Positions 6,028-12,400 of a stretch of 12,400 nucleotides of DNA are shown here, piece after piece. Both the position numbers and the translations under genes were made by a program. The DNA comes from Lutibacter sp. Lineage in GTDB: Bacteria > Bacteroidota > Bacteroidia > Flavobacteriales > Flavobacteriaceae. The notes beneath the pieces are model-generated. The model did no database searches, was not told the origin of the DNA, and was given only the letters and a program-made list of their open reading frames with translations. The stretch lies in NCBI GenBank assembly GCA_003516285.1, contig DPCK01000020.1, positions 6,119-18,518 on the forward strand, given 5' to 3'. Position 1 is the first letter of the stretch. Each line of letters begins with the position of its first letter.

Positions 6028-6234
6028 ATGTCAGTATTAAAAGTAATTGAACTCTTAGGAAACTCAACCACTAGTTTTGAGGATGCCATTCAAAATGTAA
6101 TAAAAGAAGCCTCTAAAACGGTGAAAAACATCAAGTCTGTATATATTAAAGATATGCAGGTGACAGTAAACAGCAATAAAATATCACAATTCCGGGTAAC
6201 CACAAAGGTAACTTTTGGAATTTTAGATGATTGA
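6028..6234 (+). CDS. Dodecin family flavin-binding protein
   Basis: The 68-residue length and sequence match dodecin throughout: MSVLKVIELLGNSTTSFEDAI (strand, then the SxxSFEDA turn into the single helix), NVIKEASKTVKNI (helix), then SVYIKDMQVTV and ISQFRVTTKVTF (two long strands). Dodecins assemble into a hollow dodecamer that binds flavins (riboflavin, FMN, or a coenzyme A-flavin pair) at subunit interfaces; they buffer and store flavin and protect against its photochemistry. The Trp of many dodecins is not present at the flavin-stacking strand (Tyr39 lies nearby), so flavin preference may differ. The gene stands alone with its own promoter carrying the CRP/FNR-like site D, and is followed by a stem-loop. 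Confidence 0.93.
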   Translation: MSVLKVIELLGNSTTSFEDAIQNVIKEASKTVKNIKSVYIKDMQVTVNSNKISQFRVTTKVTFGILDD

Positions 6235-6261
6235 GTATTTTGAGTTAATTAATTAGTTTGT

Positions 6262-6330
6262 AAAATGAGGTATTTTTTAAAGTTGTTGTTATAAACGCAA
6301 TCTTGAAAAATGCCTCATTTTATTTTATTG
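6262..6330 (+). terminator. Long-stem hairpin after dodecin, probable terminator
   Basis: AAAATGAGGTATTTTT (6262-6277) pairs with AAAAATGCCTCATTTT (6306-6321) over 16 bp with one G-U pair. The loop is 28 bases, unusually large for an intrinsic terminator. T-rich sequence (ATTTTATT) follows the right arm. It lies 27 bases after the dodecin stop and before the methyltransferase gene. Confidence 0.6.
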
Positions 6331-6429
6331 TTATCCAATAAAAATTCATATTAATATTAATAATTAATCTCAGTGTTACTGGGACACAATCATTGCATAA
6401 AAACACACAAACAAAAAAAAATTAAAAAT

Positions 6430-7068
6430 ATGAATCAAATTAAAATATTTAACGAAAATGTGATGACTTATGATGCGTGGTATGAAAAACATCCCCAAGT
6501 ATATCTTTCTGAAGTTGCCGCGCTTAAAGAACAAATGCTAAAACTTCCTGAAAACATAAAAGGCCTTGAAGTAGGTATTGGCACCGGAAGATTTGCCCAG
6601 GTTTTGGGCATAAAGGAAGGTATAGAACCCGCCAGCGAAATGGCCGCACTTGCCTTAAAAAGAGGTATTGAAGTCATAAATGGCAATGCGGAAAATCTAC
6701 CTATCAAAGATTTGAATTTTGATTTTGTGCTTTTTGTCACCATTTGTCATTTAAACAATGTAAAAAGGGCTTTTAAAGAAGCTTATCGGATTTTAAAACC
6801 CAAAGGCAGCATTATTGTTGGTTTTATTGATAAAGACCAAAAAATTGGAAAAGCTTATGAAGAAAACAGAATGCGAAGCACTTTTTTTAGGTATGCAAAT
6901 TTTTATTCGGCAACTCAGGTTACCAAATTATTGAAAGATGCCGGATTTGCAGCCTTTGAATACAACCAAACATTGTTTGGGGAATTGGATGAAATAAAAG
7001 AAGTACAGCTACCAAAACAAGGTTTTGGACAAGGTTCTTTTGTGGTGGTAAAGGCGGTGAAGAAATAA
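6430..7068 (+). CDS. Class I SAM-dependent methyltransferase
   Basis: The 212-residue cytoplasmic protein has a Rossmann-type methyltransferase core. Motif I is LEVGIGTGRFA (46-56). The acidic residue that contacts the ribose is Glu66 in GIEPASEM. The adenine-binding region is GNAENLP (85-91), motif IV is FDFVLFVTICHL (98-109), and the post-motif strand is RILKPKGSIIVGFID (120-134). This is the Methyltransf_11/UbiE-like type that acts on small molecules; the substrate cannot be read from the sequence. The ATG at 6430 is preferred over an in-frame GTG at 6373, whose extra 19 residues (MLLGHNHCIKTHKQKK...) come from non-coding-looking sequence. The A-rich leader has no clear Shine-Dalgarno. No CRP/FNR-like palindrome precedes it, so it probably stands outside the stress regulon. 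Confidence 0.88.
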   Translation: MNQIKIFNENVMTYDAWYEKHPQVYLSEVAALKEQMLKLPENIKGLEVGIGTGRFAQVLGIKEGIEPASEMAALALKRGIEVINGNAENLPIKDLNFDFVLFVTICHLNNVKRAFKEAYRILKPKGSIIVGFIDKDQKIGKAYEENRMRSTFFRYANFYSATQVTKLLKDAGFAAFEYNQTLFGELDEIKEVQLPKQGFGQGSFVVVKAVKK

Positions 7069-7113
7069 AAACAAGAAAAAATACAATTTAGAATTTCCTC
7101 GATAAACCGTTTT

Positions 7114-7209
7114 TTTAACCGCAAGGACGCAAGGTTTTTCACAAATACCGCAAGGCATTAGGTTATAAACTAAAAACTTTGCGCCTTCTTTGCGAACTTT
7201 GCGGTTAAA
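7114..7209. repeat. Nested inverted repeat built from CGCAAGG / CTTTGCG
   Basis: Three CGCAAGG copies (7120-7126, 7128-7134, 7149-7155) face three CTTTGCG copies (7177-7183, 7188-7194, 7197-7203). Each left copy can pair with its mirror partner; the outermost pair extends to a 13-bp stem, TTTAACCGCAAGG with CTTTGCGGTTAAA (7114-7126 and 7197-7209). A T-rich stretch lies outside each arm. It sits between convergent genes (methyltransferase and DUF502) and may act as a two-way terminator. CGCAAAG-type repeats are frequent between flavobacterial genes. Confidence 0.75.
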
Positions 7210-7260
7210 GCAGCTTTTTTGGCAGGCAGGAAGCAGGTATGAATTATATCAATTAACGCA

Positions 7261-7887
7261 TTATGCCTTCTCCCACCCTGTCAATCCGGCAGAAATCACA
7301 AATTTCATCACATCGCTTGAGCTGATGTTCAATGGTTTTATATTGGCTTTTGGCACAATAAACAACTCGCCCGAAAAATTATAGGAATGTGGAAAATATA
7401 CGGCAACTTTATCAATTTCACCCAAAATTGCTAAATTTTCTTCGGTGATAAAACCTATTTTTTCGAGATCGGAAATTAAATTCACTTTCACCAAAACCGG
7501 TTGATTGAATTTTTTTTCTTTTCCCACAAAAGCCGAAAACAAATCGTTAAAAGCAGAATACACAAATTTCACCAAAGGAATTCTGCCAATCACATTTTGA
7601 AAGACCTGTTTTAAAGGCTGCGCAATAAAAGTTCTTCCAATAAAACCAATAAAAATTAAAAATATAAGCAATGTCAAAACGCCCAAACCGGGAATTTTGA
7701 TCGCAAATAATTCAAAAATTAGATCTTGGGATAAATTATCCATAAACATAAAAACGGCATAAATAATATAGGCTGTTATGCTTAACGGCGCTATATATAA
7801 CAAACCTTCCAGTAAATAATTGGCTAATTTTTTCATCATTTCTTCTATATTTTGTGTTGCTTTTTTGTGAAAACGGTATTTTTCCAT
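7261..7887 (-). CDS. DUF502 family membrane protein
   Basis: The 208-residue protein matches the DUF502 family along its length. A first membrane segment (about 25-50) starts with the conserved GLLYIAPLSITAY; a second (about 65-87) starts with IPGLGV. The cytoplasmic part has GRIPLVKFVYSAFNDL (101-116), then VAVYFPHSYNFSGELFIVP (162-179), where homologues have PTTPNPTSG, and the terminal SSSDVMKFVISAGLTG. Function is unknown; an envelope role is likely from the topology. The ATG at 7887 lies about 50 bases after a good promoter; an internal Met17 or Met18 would give a start closer to that of many homologues, so the first 16 basic residues are uncertain. It is a single gene, divergent from the kinase. 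Confidence 0.9.
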   Translation of the reverse strand: MEKYRFHKKATQNIEEMMKKLANYLLEGLLYIAPLSITAYIIYAVFMFMDNLSQDLIFELFAIKIPGLGVLTLLIFLIFIGFIGRTFIAQPLKQVFQNVIGRIPLVKFVYSAFNDLFSAFVGKEKKFNQPVLVKVNLISDLEKIGFITEENLAILGEIDKVAVYFPHSYNFSGELFIVPKANIKPLNISSSDVMKFVISAGLTGWEKA

Positions 7888-7936
7888 ACAAAAATGCCAT
7901 CATAAGCAATGCCATTTCCGCTACAATCATTGACCT

Positions 7937-7967
7937 CAAAGATAAGCCGAAAATTCAAATATTTCAA
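7937..7967 (-). promoter_or_regulatory. Promoter of the DUF502 gene
   Basis: On the minus strand TTG (7967-7965) is followed after 20 bp by a perfect -7 box TATCTTTG (7944-7937). This is the ordinary Bacteroidota primary-sigma promoter form, with its own -33 element, in contrast to the activator-type promoters of the stress island. The leader would be about 45 bases. Confidence 0.65.
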
Positions 7968-7980
7968 CCGAATTGTATTA

Positions 7981-8016
7981 TGGCCATTGCATAATTTTAA
8001 AATTTGCCAAATGGCA
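7981..8016. repeat. Imperfect 36-bp palindrome
   Basis: The sequence is symmetrical about ATTTTAAAAT (7994-8003), with arms TGGCCATTGC on the left and TTTGCCAAATGGCA on the right, broken by one-base offsets. GCCATT (7983-7988) mirrors AATGGC (8010-8015). It lies upstream of the DUF502 promoter and may be an operator, but no second copy was seen. Confidence 0.4.
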
Positions 8017-8226
8017 CGAAATGTTTTGTTGCCTGTTGGTTTTGCATAAGCCAAAGTTTCCAAACTGTCAATAATTTTATAAGTGACTATTTTTTTAATT
8101 ATTTATGACTTAATCGATAAATTATGCGTAAATTTATTCTTTTACGTTAATTTTTAATTATATTTCTGATTTCTAGCTATTTATAAAAAAATATTTGAAA
8201 TAGTTAAATTCTAAAAAAATTACGCT

Positions 8227-11200
8227 ATGAAACAAAACAAAAACGCGCTTTCAAAAGCTGCTTATTTACTGTCCATAATAACCGCTCTCACAGGTGTTTT
8301 AGTGCTTATTGGTTGGCAATTTGATAATTACACACTCAAAACATTTGGTTTTGGCGGGGTTACTATGAAGGTGAACACTGCCATATCCCTTCTTTTTATC
8401 GGTTTGGCAGTGATTTTTCTGCAACAAAAAGATCAAAAAATAAAGTTGTATCTGGCGCGAATATTTTCTTTGGCAACACTTTTATTGGGTGCGCTCGTTT
8501 TTTCGCAATACCTTTTCAATAGCAATTTGGGCATTGATGAATTGCTTTTTCAGGATGCGCCAAATGCCACTAAAACGATTCATCCCGGAAGAATGGCACC
8601 CAACACATCCTTAAATTTTATTTTGGCGGGCTTGTCCTTGTTACTCATCTCTTTCAACAAAACAAAAAACAGTTTGCTTGTGCTGTTTTTAATTACGATT
8701 GTGCTTTGCATCAGCATATTTGGCGTTATGGGCTATCTTTTTGGGATTTCAGAATTAACAGGACTAGCAGATTACACCAAAATGGCATTAAACACTTCTA
8801 TGGTTTTTATCATCATTTCCATAGGATTGTTGTTCACCATATATCATGATTCCAAAATAATTGTTACCATAGAAAGAAAAATATTTGCCGGCATTACCAT
8901 TGCTGTGGTTGTCATTCTTTTTGTCTCCATCAATTCAATAACGAGCATTAAATCATTGGTTTCGGCATCCGACAGGGTACAGCATTCGGAATTGGTAAAA
9001 GCGGAACTCAACAAAATACAGGCTGAAGCAACTAAAATTGTGGCTGATACACGCGGATTTTTAATTTCAAACAACGAAGAATTTATAGTTAATTGGAATC
9101 AATCCAAAACCAATATTTTAAAATCGGCAAAAAATTTAGATGCATTGACACAGAACAACCCAACACAACAAAAAAACTTGATTACACTCAATCAATTGCT
9201 GAAAGAGCGCATTGAGTTTTCTAAATTGTCGATTCAAACTCAAAAAACAAATGGCCCCGAAGCCACAAAGGCTCTTTTTAACACATTAAAAGGAAGTCGA
9301 ATATTGAATGATATAAATGGCACTATTTCCAAAATGACGGAAGAAGAAAACAGGCTGTTGAAGTTGCGCAACGAAAATGAAGCCAATAAAGCAAGCCAGG
9401 CATTGACAATCATAACGCTAAGCCTTTTTGTTCAATTAATTTTGTTGGCGGCCATATTTCTTTTTGTTTCAAAAGACCTCTCCGGAAAAAGAAAAGCACA
9501 AAAAGAATTACAAACTCTGTTGGAAGATATGGAAGAAAAAGTGGAAAAGCGCACAGAAGATTTAAAAACTTCCAATGAAAAAATAATTATTGAACGCGAT
9601 AAAGCCAATCAATATATAAATATTGCAGGCATTATGCTATTGATGCTTGACAAGACCGGAAAAGTTTCCAAAATAAATAAAAAAGGTTGCGAGGTTATTG
9701 GCTATGCGGAAAATGAAATTGTTGGCAAAGATTGGCTTGAGACAGTGCTCCCTAAAAATTTAGTGAAAGATGTTCGCAAAGATTTTGAAGACCTTATGAA
9801 AGGCAATATTGAAGTGCTTGAATTTTACGAAAACCCCATCATCAATAAAAATGGTGAAGAACGTTTGATTGAATGGCACAATGTTATCATATATGATAAA
9901 GTTGGAAACCCAACCGGCAGCTTAAGTTCTGGCGAAGATATTACGGATCGAAAAGCCGCTCAAAAAGAATTGTTAAAAGCAAACCGGGTATATGCATTGC
10001 TCAGCAATGTAAACCAAACCATAGTGCGGATCACCGATAAACAAACACTTTTTGATGAAGTTTGCCGGATTGCCATTGTCGACGGTAAATTCGAAATGGC
10101 CTGGGTAGGTATGGTAAATAAGCAAACGAATAAAGTTGAACCTGTTGCTTCTGCCGGTTTTGAAGGAGACTATCTTCAAAGTGTCAATATCGATTTAAGT
10201 GATGAAAAATACAGTAATGGGCCTGTAGGACGAGCCATAAAAACGGGCACCCATAGTTTGGTAAACGATATTGCCAACACTCCAGAAATGATTCCGTGGA
10301 GTGCAAAAGCTTTAAAACAGGATTATAAATCATCAGCCGCATTTCCTGTCAAATTATTCGGAAAAACCATTGGCGCTTTTACGTTTTATTCAACCGAATC
10401 ATTTTTCTTTGATGAGATCGAGGTAAAATTGCTTGATGAATTGGCGATGGATATTTCTTTTGCCCTTGAATTTATTGAAAATAATAAAAAGCGGCGACTG
10501 GCGGAAGAGGAAATTAGAAACAACAACATTTCACTCGAAGACAAAGTAAAAACAAGAACGGCACAGCTTGCAGAAACTAATGATAGGCTGCTGAAAGAAA
10601 TTAATGAACGTAAACAGATAGAAGATCGATTTAAAATGGTTGTGGAGTCTGCTCCAAATGCCATTATTTTAGTTGATTCGAAAGGAAAAATACAATTGGT
10701 CAACGAGCAAACAGAAAATTATTTCGGCTACAGCCGCAATGAACTCATTGGAAATAAAATAGAAATGTTAGTGCCTGGTATAGCTGGAATGGGCCATCAA
10801 CAGCTTCGATCCGATTTTATTTCTCACCCAACAGCCCGTAATATGGGTGCGGGCCGCAATTTGTTCGGTTTGAGAAAAGACGGCAATAAAATTCCCATTG
10901 AAGTGGGTTTAAACCCAATACAAATCCAAGATGAAACCCTTATTTTGACCAGCATTATTGACATTACCGAACGCAAAAAAGCCGATGAAGAAATTAAAAA
11001 TGCCAAAACAGAGGCCGAACGCGCCAATTTTGCCAAGAGTGAATTTTTGTCGCGTATGAGCCACGAACTTCGCACGCCTTTAAATTCAATACTTGGTTTT
11101 ACCCAATTGATGGATATGGGCCAGTTGATTCCTGCCCACAAAAAAGGAGTTGACCATATTATGAAAAGCGGCAAGCACTTGCTCAATTTAATCAATGAAG

Positions 11201-12141
11201 TGCTCGATTTATCACGCATTGAGGCAGGAGAACTTTCACTCTCCATAGAACCGGTGGAAATAAATGGCATAATTGAAGAAACAGTTGACATCGTTCTTCC
11301 GATGGCAACCGAAAAATCCATCAAAATTGAATTGGAAAGGCAAGAAACAGCAGGACTTTTTGTAAAAGCCGATCATCAAAAACTAAAGCAAACTTTGTTA
11401 AATTTAGTGAACAATGCCATAAAATACAATCGGGAAAACGGTTTGATTACCATCAGCATAAAACAGACCAAGAAAGAAATAAGAATCTATATCACCGATA
11501 CCGGCAATGGAATTGAAGCGGCTGAAATGCACAAACTTTTTAGCCCGTTCCAACGCATCGGAACAGAGATTTCAATTGTTGAAGGAACCGGACTTGGATT
11601 GGCGGTTTCCAAAAAATTAATTGAAGCGATGAACGGCACTATTGGGGTTGAAAGCGAAGTGGGTACAGGAAGCGCTTTTTGGATTGAGTTGCCGAGAGCC
11701 GAAAGCCAAAATGAACACCACGAACGCACAGGAACTTTTATAACCAATGAAACTTACGCAAACCTTCAAATTGGTACAATTTTATACATTGAAGACAATG
11801 TTTCTAACCAGGAATTGGTGAAACAAATTATAGACATCTATCGATCAGAAATTAAATTAATCACCAGTTTTTACGGCAAAGACACGGTAAAACTGGCACA
11901 AGATTATAAACCAAATTTAATTTTGCTCGATCTTGATTTGCCCGATATCCACGGCAGTGAAGTATTGGAGCTTTTGCAAAAAGACCCCCAAACAAAAGGA
12001 ATTCCTGTGATTATTTTAAGCGCTGACGCTATGGAAAAACAAATGGAAAAATTATTAAAAGCAGGAGCCAAAGCCTATTTGAAAAAACCACTTGACGTGC
12101 TGGAGTTTTTGAAATTATTAGATGATGAAATGATTCATTAA
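8227..12141 (+). CDS. Membrane hybrid sensor histidine kinase (CHASE3-PAS-GAF-PAS-HisKA-HATPase-REC)
   Basis: The 1304-residue inner-membrane sensor kinase starts with about seven hydrophobic segments (roughly 11-29, 50-65, 78-97, 127-142, 150-172, 187-205, 218-236), then a CHASE3-like extracytoplasmic helical domain (about 238-388) and a last membrane helix (392-414). A coiled coil (421-460) leads to PAS 1 (about 460-578, ending EDITDRKAAQ), GAF (about 590-750), a second coiled coil, PAS 2 (797-915, ending DITERKKAD), HisKA with phospho-acceptor His946 (SRMSHELRTPLN), and HATPase with N box Asn1063, G1 DTGNGI (1091-1096) and G2 GTGLGL (1120-1125). A receiver domain (about 1184-1300) has Glu1189, Asp1190, phospho-acceptor Asp1235, Ser1265 and Lys1287. 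All catalytic residues are present. No output regulator or DNA-binding domain is attached, so phosphate must pass to a partner; none is adjacent. The signal is unknown. Confidence 0.95.
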   Translation: MKQNKNALSKAAYLLSIITALTGVLVLIGWQFDNYTLKTFGFGGVTMKVNTAISLLFIGLAVIFLQQKDQKIKLYLARIFSLATLLLGALVFSQYLFNSNLGIDELLFQDAPNATKTIHPGRMAPNTSLNFILAGLSLLLISFNKTKNSLLVLFLITIVLCISIFGVMGYLFGISELTGLADYTKMALNTSMVFIIISIGLLFTIYHDSKIIVTIERKIFAGITIAVVVILFVSINSITSIKSLVSASDRVQHSELVKAELNKIQAEATKIVADTRGFLISNNEEFIVNWNQSKTNILKSAKNLDALTQNNPTQQKNLITLNQLLKERIEFSKLSIQTQKTNGPEATKALFNTLKGSRILNDINGTISKMTEEENRLLKLRNENEANKASQALTIITLSLFVQLILLAAIFLFVSKDLSGKRKAQKELQTLLEDMEEKVEKRTEDLKTSNEKIIIERDKANQYINIAGIMLLMLDKTGKVSKINKKGCEVIGYAENEIVGKDWLETVLPKNLVKDVRKDFEDLMKGNIEVLEFYENPIINKNGEERLIEWHNVIIYDKVGNPTGSLSSGEDITDRKAAQKELLKANRVYALLSNVNQTIVRITDKQTLFDEVCRIAIVDGKFEMAWVGMVNKQTNKVEPVASAGFEGDYLQSVNIDLSDEKYSNGPVGRAIKTGTHSLVNDIANTPEMIPWSAKALKQDYKSSAAFPVKLFGKTIGAFTFYSTESFFFDEIEVKLLDELAMDISFALEFIENNKKRRLAEEEIRNNNISLEDKVKTRTAQLAETNDRLLKEINERKQIEDRFKMVVESAPNAIILVDSKGKIQLVNEQTENYFGYSRNELIGNKIEMLVPGIAGMGHQQLRSDFISHPTARNMGAGRNLFGLRKDGNKIPIEVGLNPIQIQDETLILTSIIDITERKKADEEIKNAKTEAERANFAKSEFLSRMSHELRTPLNSILGFTQLMDMGQLIPAHKKGVDHIMKSGKHLLNLINEVLDLSRIEAGELSLSIEPVEINGIIEETVDIVLPMATEKSIKIELERQETAGLFVKADHQKLKQTLLNLVNNAIKYNRENGLITISIKQTKKEIRIYITDTGNGIEAAEMHKLFSPFQRIGTEISIVEGTGLGLAVSKKLIEAMNGTIGVESEVGTGSAFWIELPRAESQNEHHERTGTFITNETYANLQIGTILYIEDNVSNQELVKQIIDIYRSEIKLITSFYGKDTVKLAQDYKPNLILLDLDLPDIHGSEVLELLQKDPQTKGIPVIILSADAMEKQMEKLLKAGAKAYLKKPLDVLEFLKLLDDEMIH

Positions 12142-12183
12142 CAGTGAGCAATTTTAATTAAAAGATAAAAGAAAAAAATTATT

Positions 12184-12214
12184 TCCCTTTAGAAATGCCG
12201 CTTGTCGGCAGGGA
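12184..12214 (+). other. Stem-loop after the kinase gene
   Basis: TGCCG-CTTGT-CGGCA (12196-12210) forms a 5-bp stem, and TCCCT (12184-12188) can pair with AGGGA (12210-12214) as an outer stem around a bulge. No real T-tract follows, so it is a weak terminator candidate only. It resembles the GC-rich GCCGGCAGG-type intergenic palindromes of Bacteroidota. Confidence 0.4.
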
Positions 12215-12283
12215 TTTAGGATGGGAAAAAATAAATAAGTGTCTGTCAACAAGCTTGGGACGGCAATTAAAAAATGAAAAAAA

Positions 12284-12400
12284 ATGAAAAAATTCTTTTT
12301 CAATAAATTCAAACAAAAAAATAAACTTGCTTTTCAAAATGAAGAGAAAGAAAAACGGGCTTTGGAGTTGGTCGAAGCCAACAAAGAACTTGCTTTTCAA
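12284..12400 (+). CDS. 5' end of a probable sensor kinase with 21-residue repeats (partial)
   Basis: From the ATG at 12284 the frame is open to the window edge, giving 39 residues. After a basic start (MKKFFFNKFKQKNK) it reads LAFQNEEKEKRALELVEANK and then ELAFQ again. The 14-mer AACTTGCTTTTCAA occurs at 12324-12337 and 12387-12400, exactly 63 bp or 21 codons apart, so this is the first unit of a tandem repeat. The unit ELAFQNEEKEKRA-x-ELVxANK is a coiled-coil repeat familiar to me from the N-termini of PAS-containing histidine kinases and related signalling proteins, including Bacteroidota ones. The downstream domains are outside the window. A second ATG at 12274 is in another frame. It lies 142 bp behind the hybrid kinase in the same direction and may be its partner. 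Confidence 0.75.
   Translation, partial: MKKFFFNKFKQKNKLAFQNEEKEKRALELVEANKELAFQ

Larger units (their letters stand above)
7888..8226. other. Intergenic region between DUF502 and the hybrid kinase
   Basis: This stretch of about 340 bases holds no convincing gene; the minus-strand frame at 7845-8063 overlaps the DUF502 promoter and start and has no recognisable protein. It contains the DUF502 promoter, an imperfect palindrome at 7981-8016, and a very AT-rich leader before the kinase. In that leader AATATTTG (8190-8197) is the best -7 candidate for the kinase, with no matching -33 element. Confidence 0.6.

Noticed and set aside
6373..6429. GTG start extending the methyltransferase by 19 residues
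   Set aside because: The extension is rich in His and Lys, comes from A-rich leader sequence, and the ATG at 6430 fits the usual start of the fold.
7120..7203. CGCAAGG/CTTTGCG copies as a CRISPR array
   Set aside because: The units are only seven bases, inverted and irregularly spaced; this is a stem-forming repeat.
7190..7384. + strand frame over the repeat and the DUF502 3' end
   Set aside because: It starts inside the CGCAAAG-type repeat and runs antisense to a well-supported DUF502 gene.
7845..8063. Minus-strand frame of 72 codons upstream of DUF502
   Set aside because: It overlaps the DUF502 start in another frame and covers the DUF502 promoter; no protein feature was recognised.
10824..11324. 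Minus-strand frame of 166 codons
   Set aside because: It is antisense to the PAS 2 and HisKA regions of the hybrid kinase, whose motifs are unmistakable.
12179..12400. Minus-strand frame at the right edge
   Set aside because: It is a Phe/Leu-rich mirror of the Lys-rich + strand sensor start and the AT-rich leader.

Overview
The window is AT-rich DNA from a Bacteroidota member, most likely a flavobacterium. Three things point there: promoter -7 boxes of the TAnnTTTG type, weak or absent Shine-Dalgarno sequences before most starts, and several protein types common in Flavobacteriia (a cysteine-less ArsC-like protein, an MgtC-DUF4010 membrane protein, a CHASE3/PAS/GAF hybrid kinase, and a kinase-like start built on a 21-residue repeat). 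No phage, transposase, CRISPR, tRNA or rRNA was seen.

Layout. Bases 1-335 hold the 3' end of an unidentified + strand gene and its terminator. A minus-strand MgtC/DUF4010 membrane protein follows (344-1642). After a repeat-bearing gap comes a minus-strand pair: a cysteine-less ArsC-like protein (1853-2218) and a small helical protein (2237-2458). The block 2715-6234 looks like a stress island: a helical hypothetical protein (minus), a tandem universal stress protein (+), a broken DUF4136-like lipoprotein gene (minus), a bacterial eRF1-like protein with a GGQ tripeptide (+) and a dodecin (+). A class I methyltransferase (6430-7068, +) converges on a DUF502 membrane protein (7261-7887, minus), with a nested CGCAAGG/CTTTGCG stem between them. 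The rest is a 1304-residue membrane hybrid histidine kinase (8227-12141) and the first 39 codons of another probable sensor kinase that runs off the end.

The main observation is regulatory. Six copies of a TGA-N6-TCA palindrome, close to the CRP/FNR-family form TTGA-N6-TCAA, lie in the intergenic regions of the stress island. In four promoters, on both strands, the palindrome centre is exactly 29.5 bp from the first base of a TAnnTTTG-like -7 box; in a fifth (dodecin) it is 28.5 bp. This puts the site near -41, the classical class II activator position. The five genes concerned are the helical protein, Usp, the DUF4136-like remnant, the eRF1-like protein and dodecin. I infer a small activator-controlled regulon, perhaps for oxygen limitation or dormancy, combining stress signalling (Usp), a possible ribosome-associated factor (eRF1-like) and flavin storage (dodecin). 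The regulator itself is not in the window, and the physiological trigger is inference.
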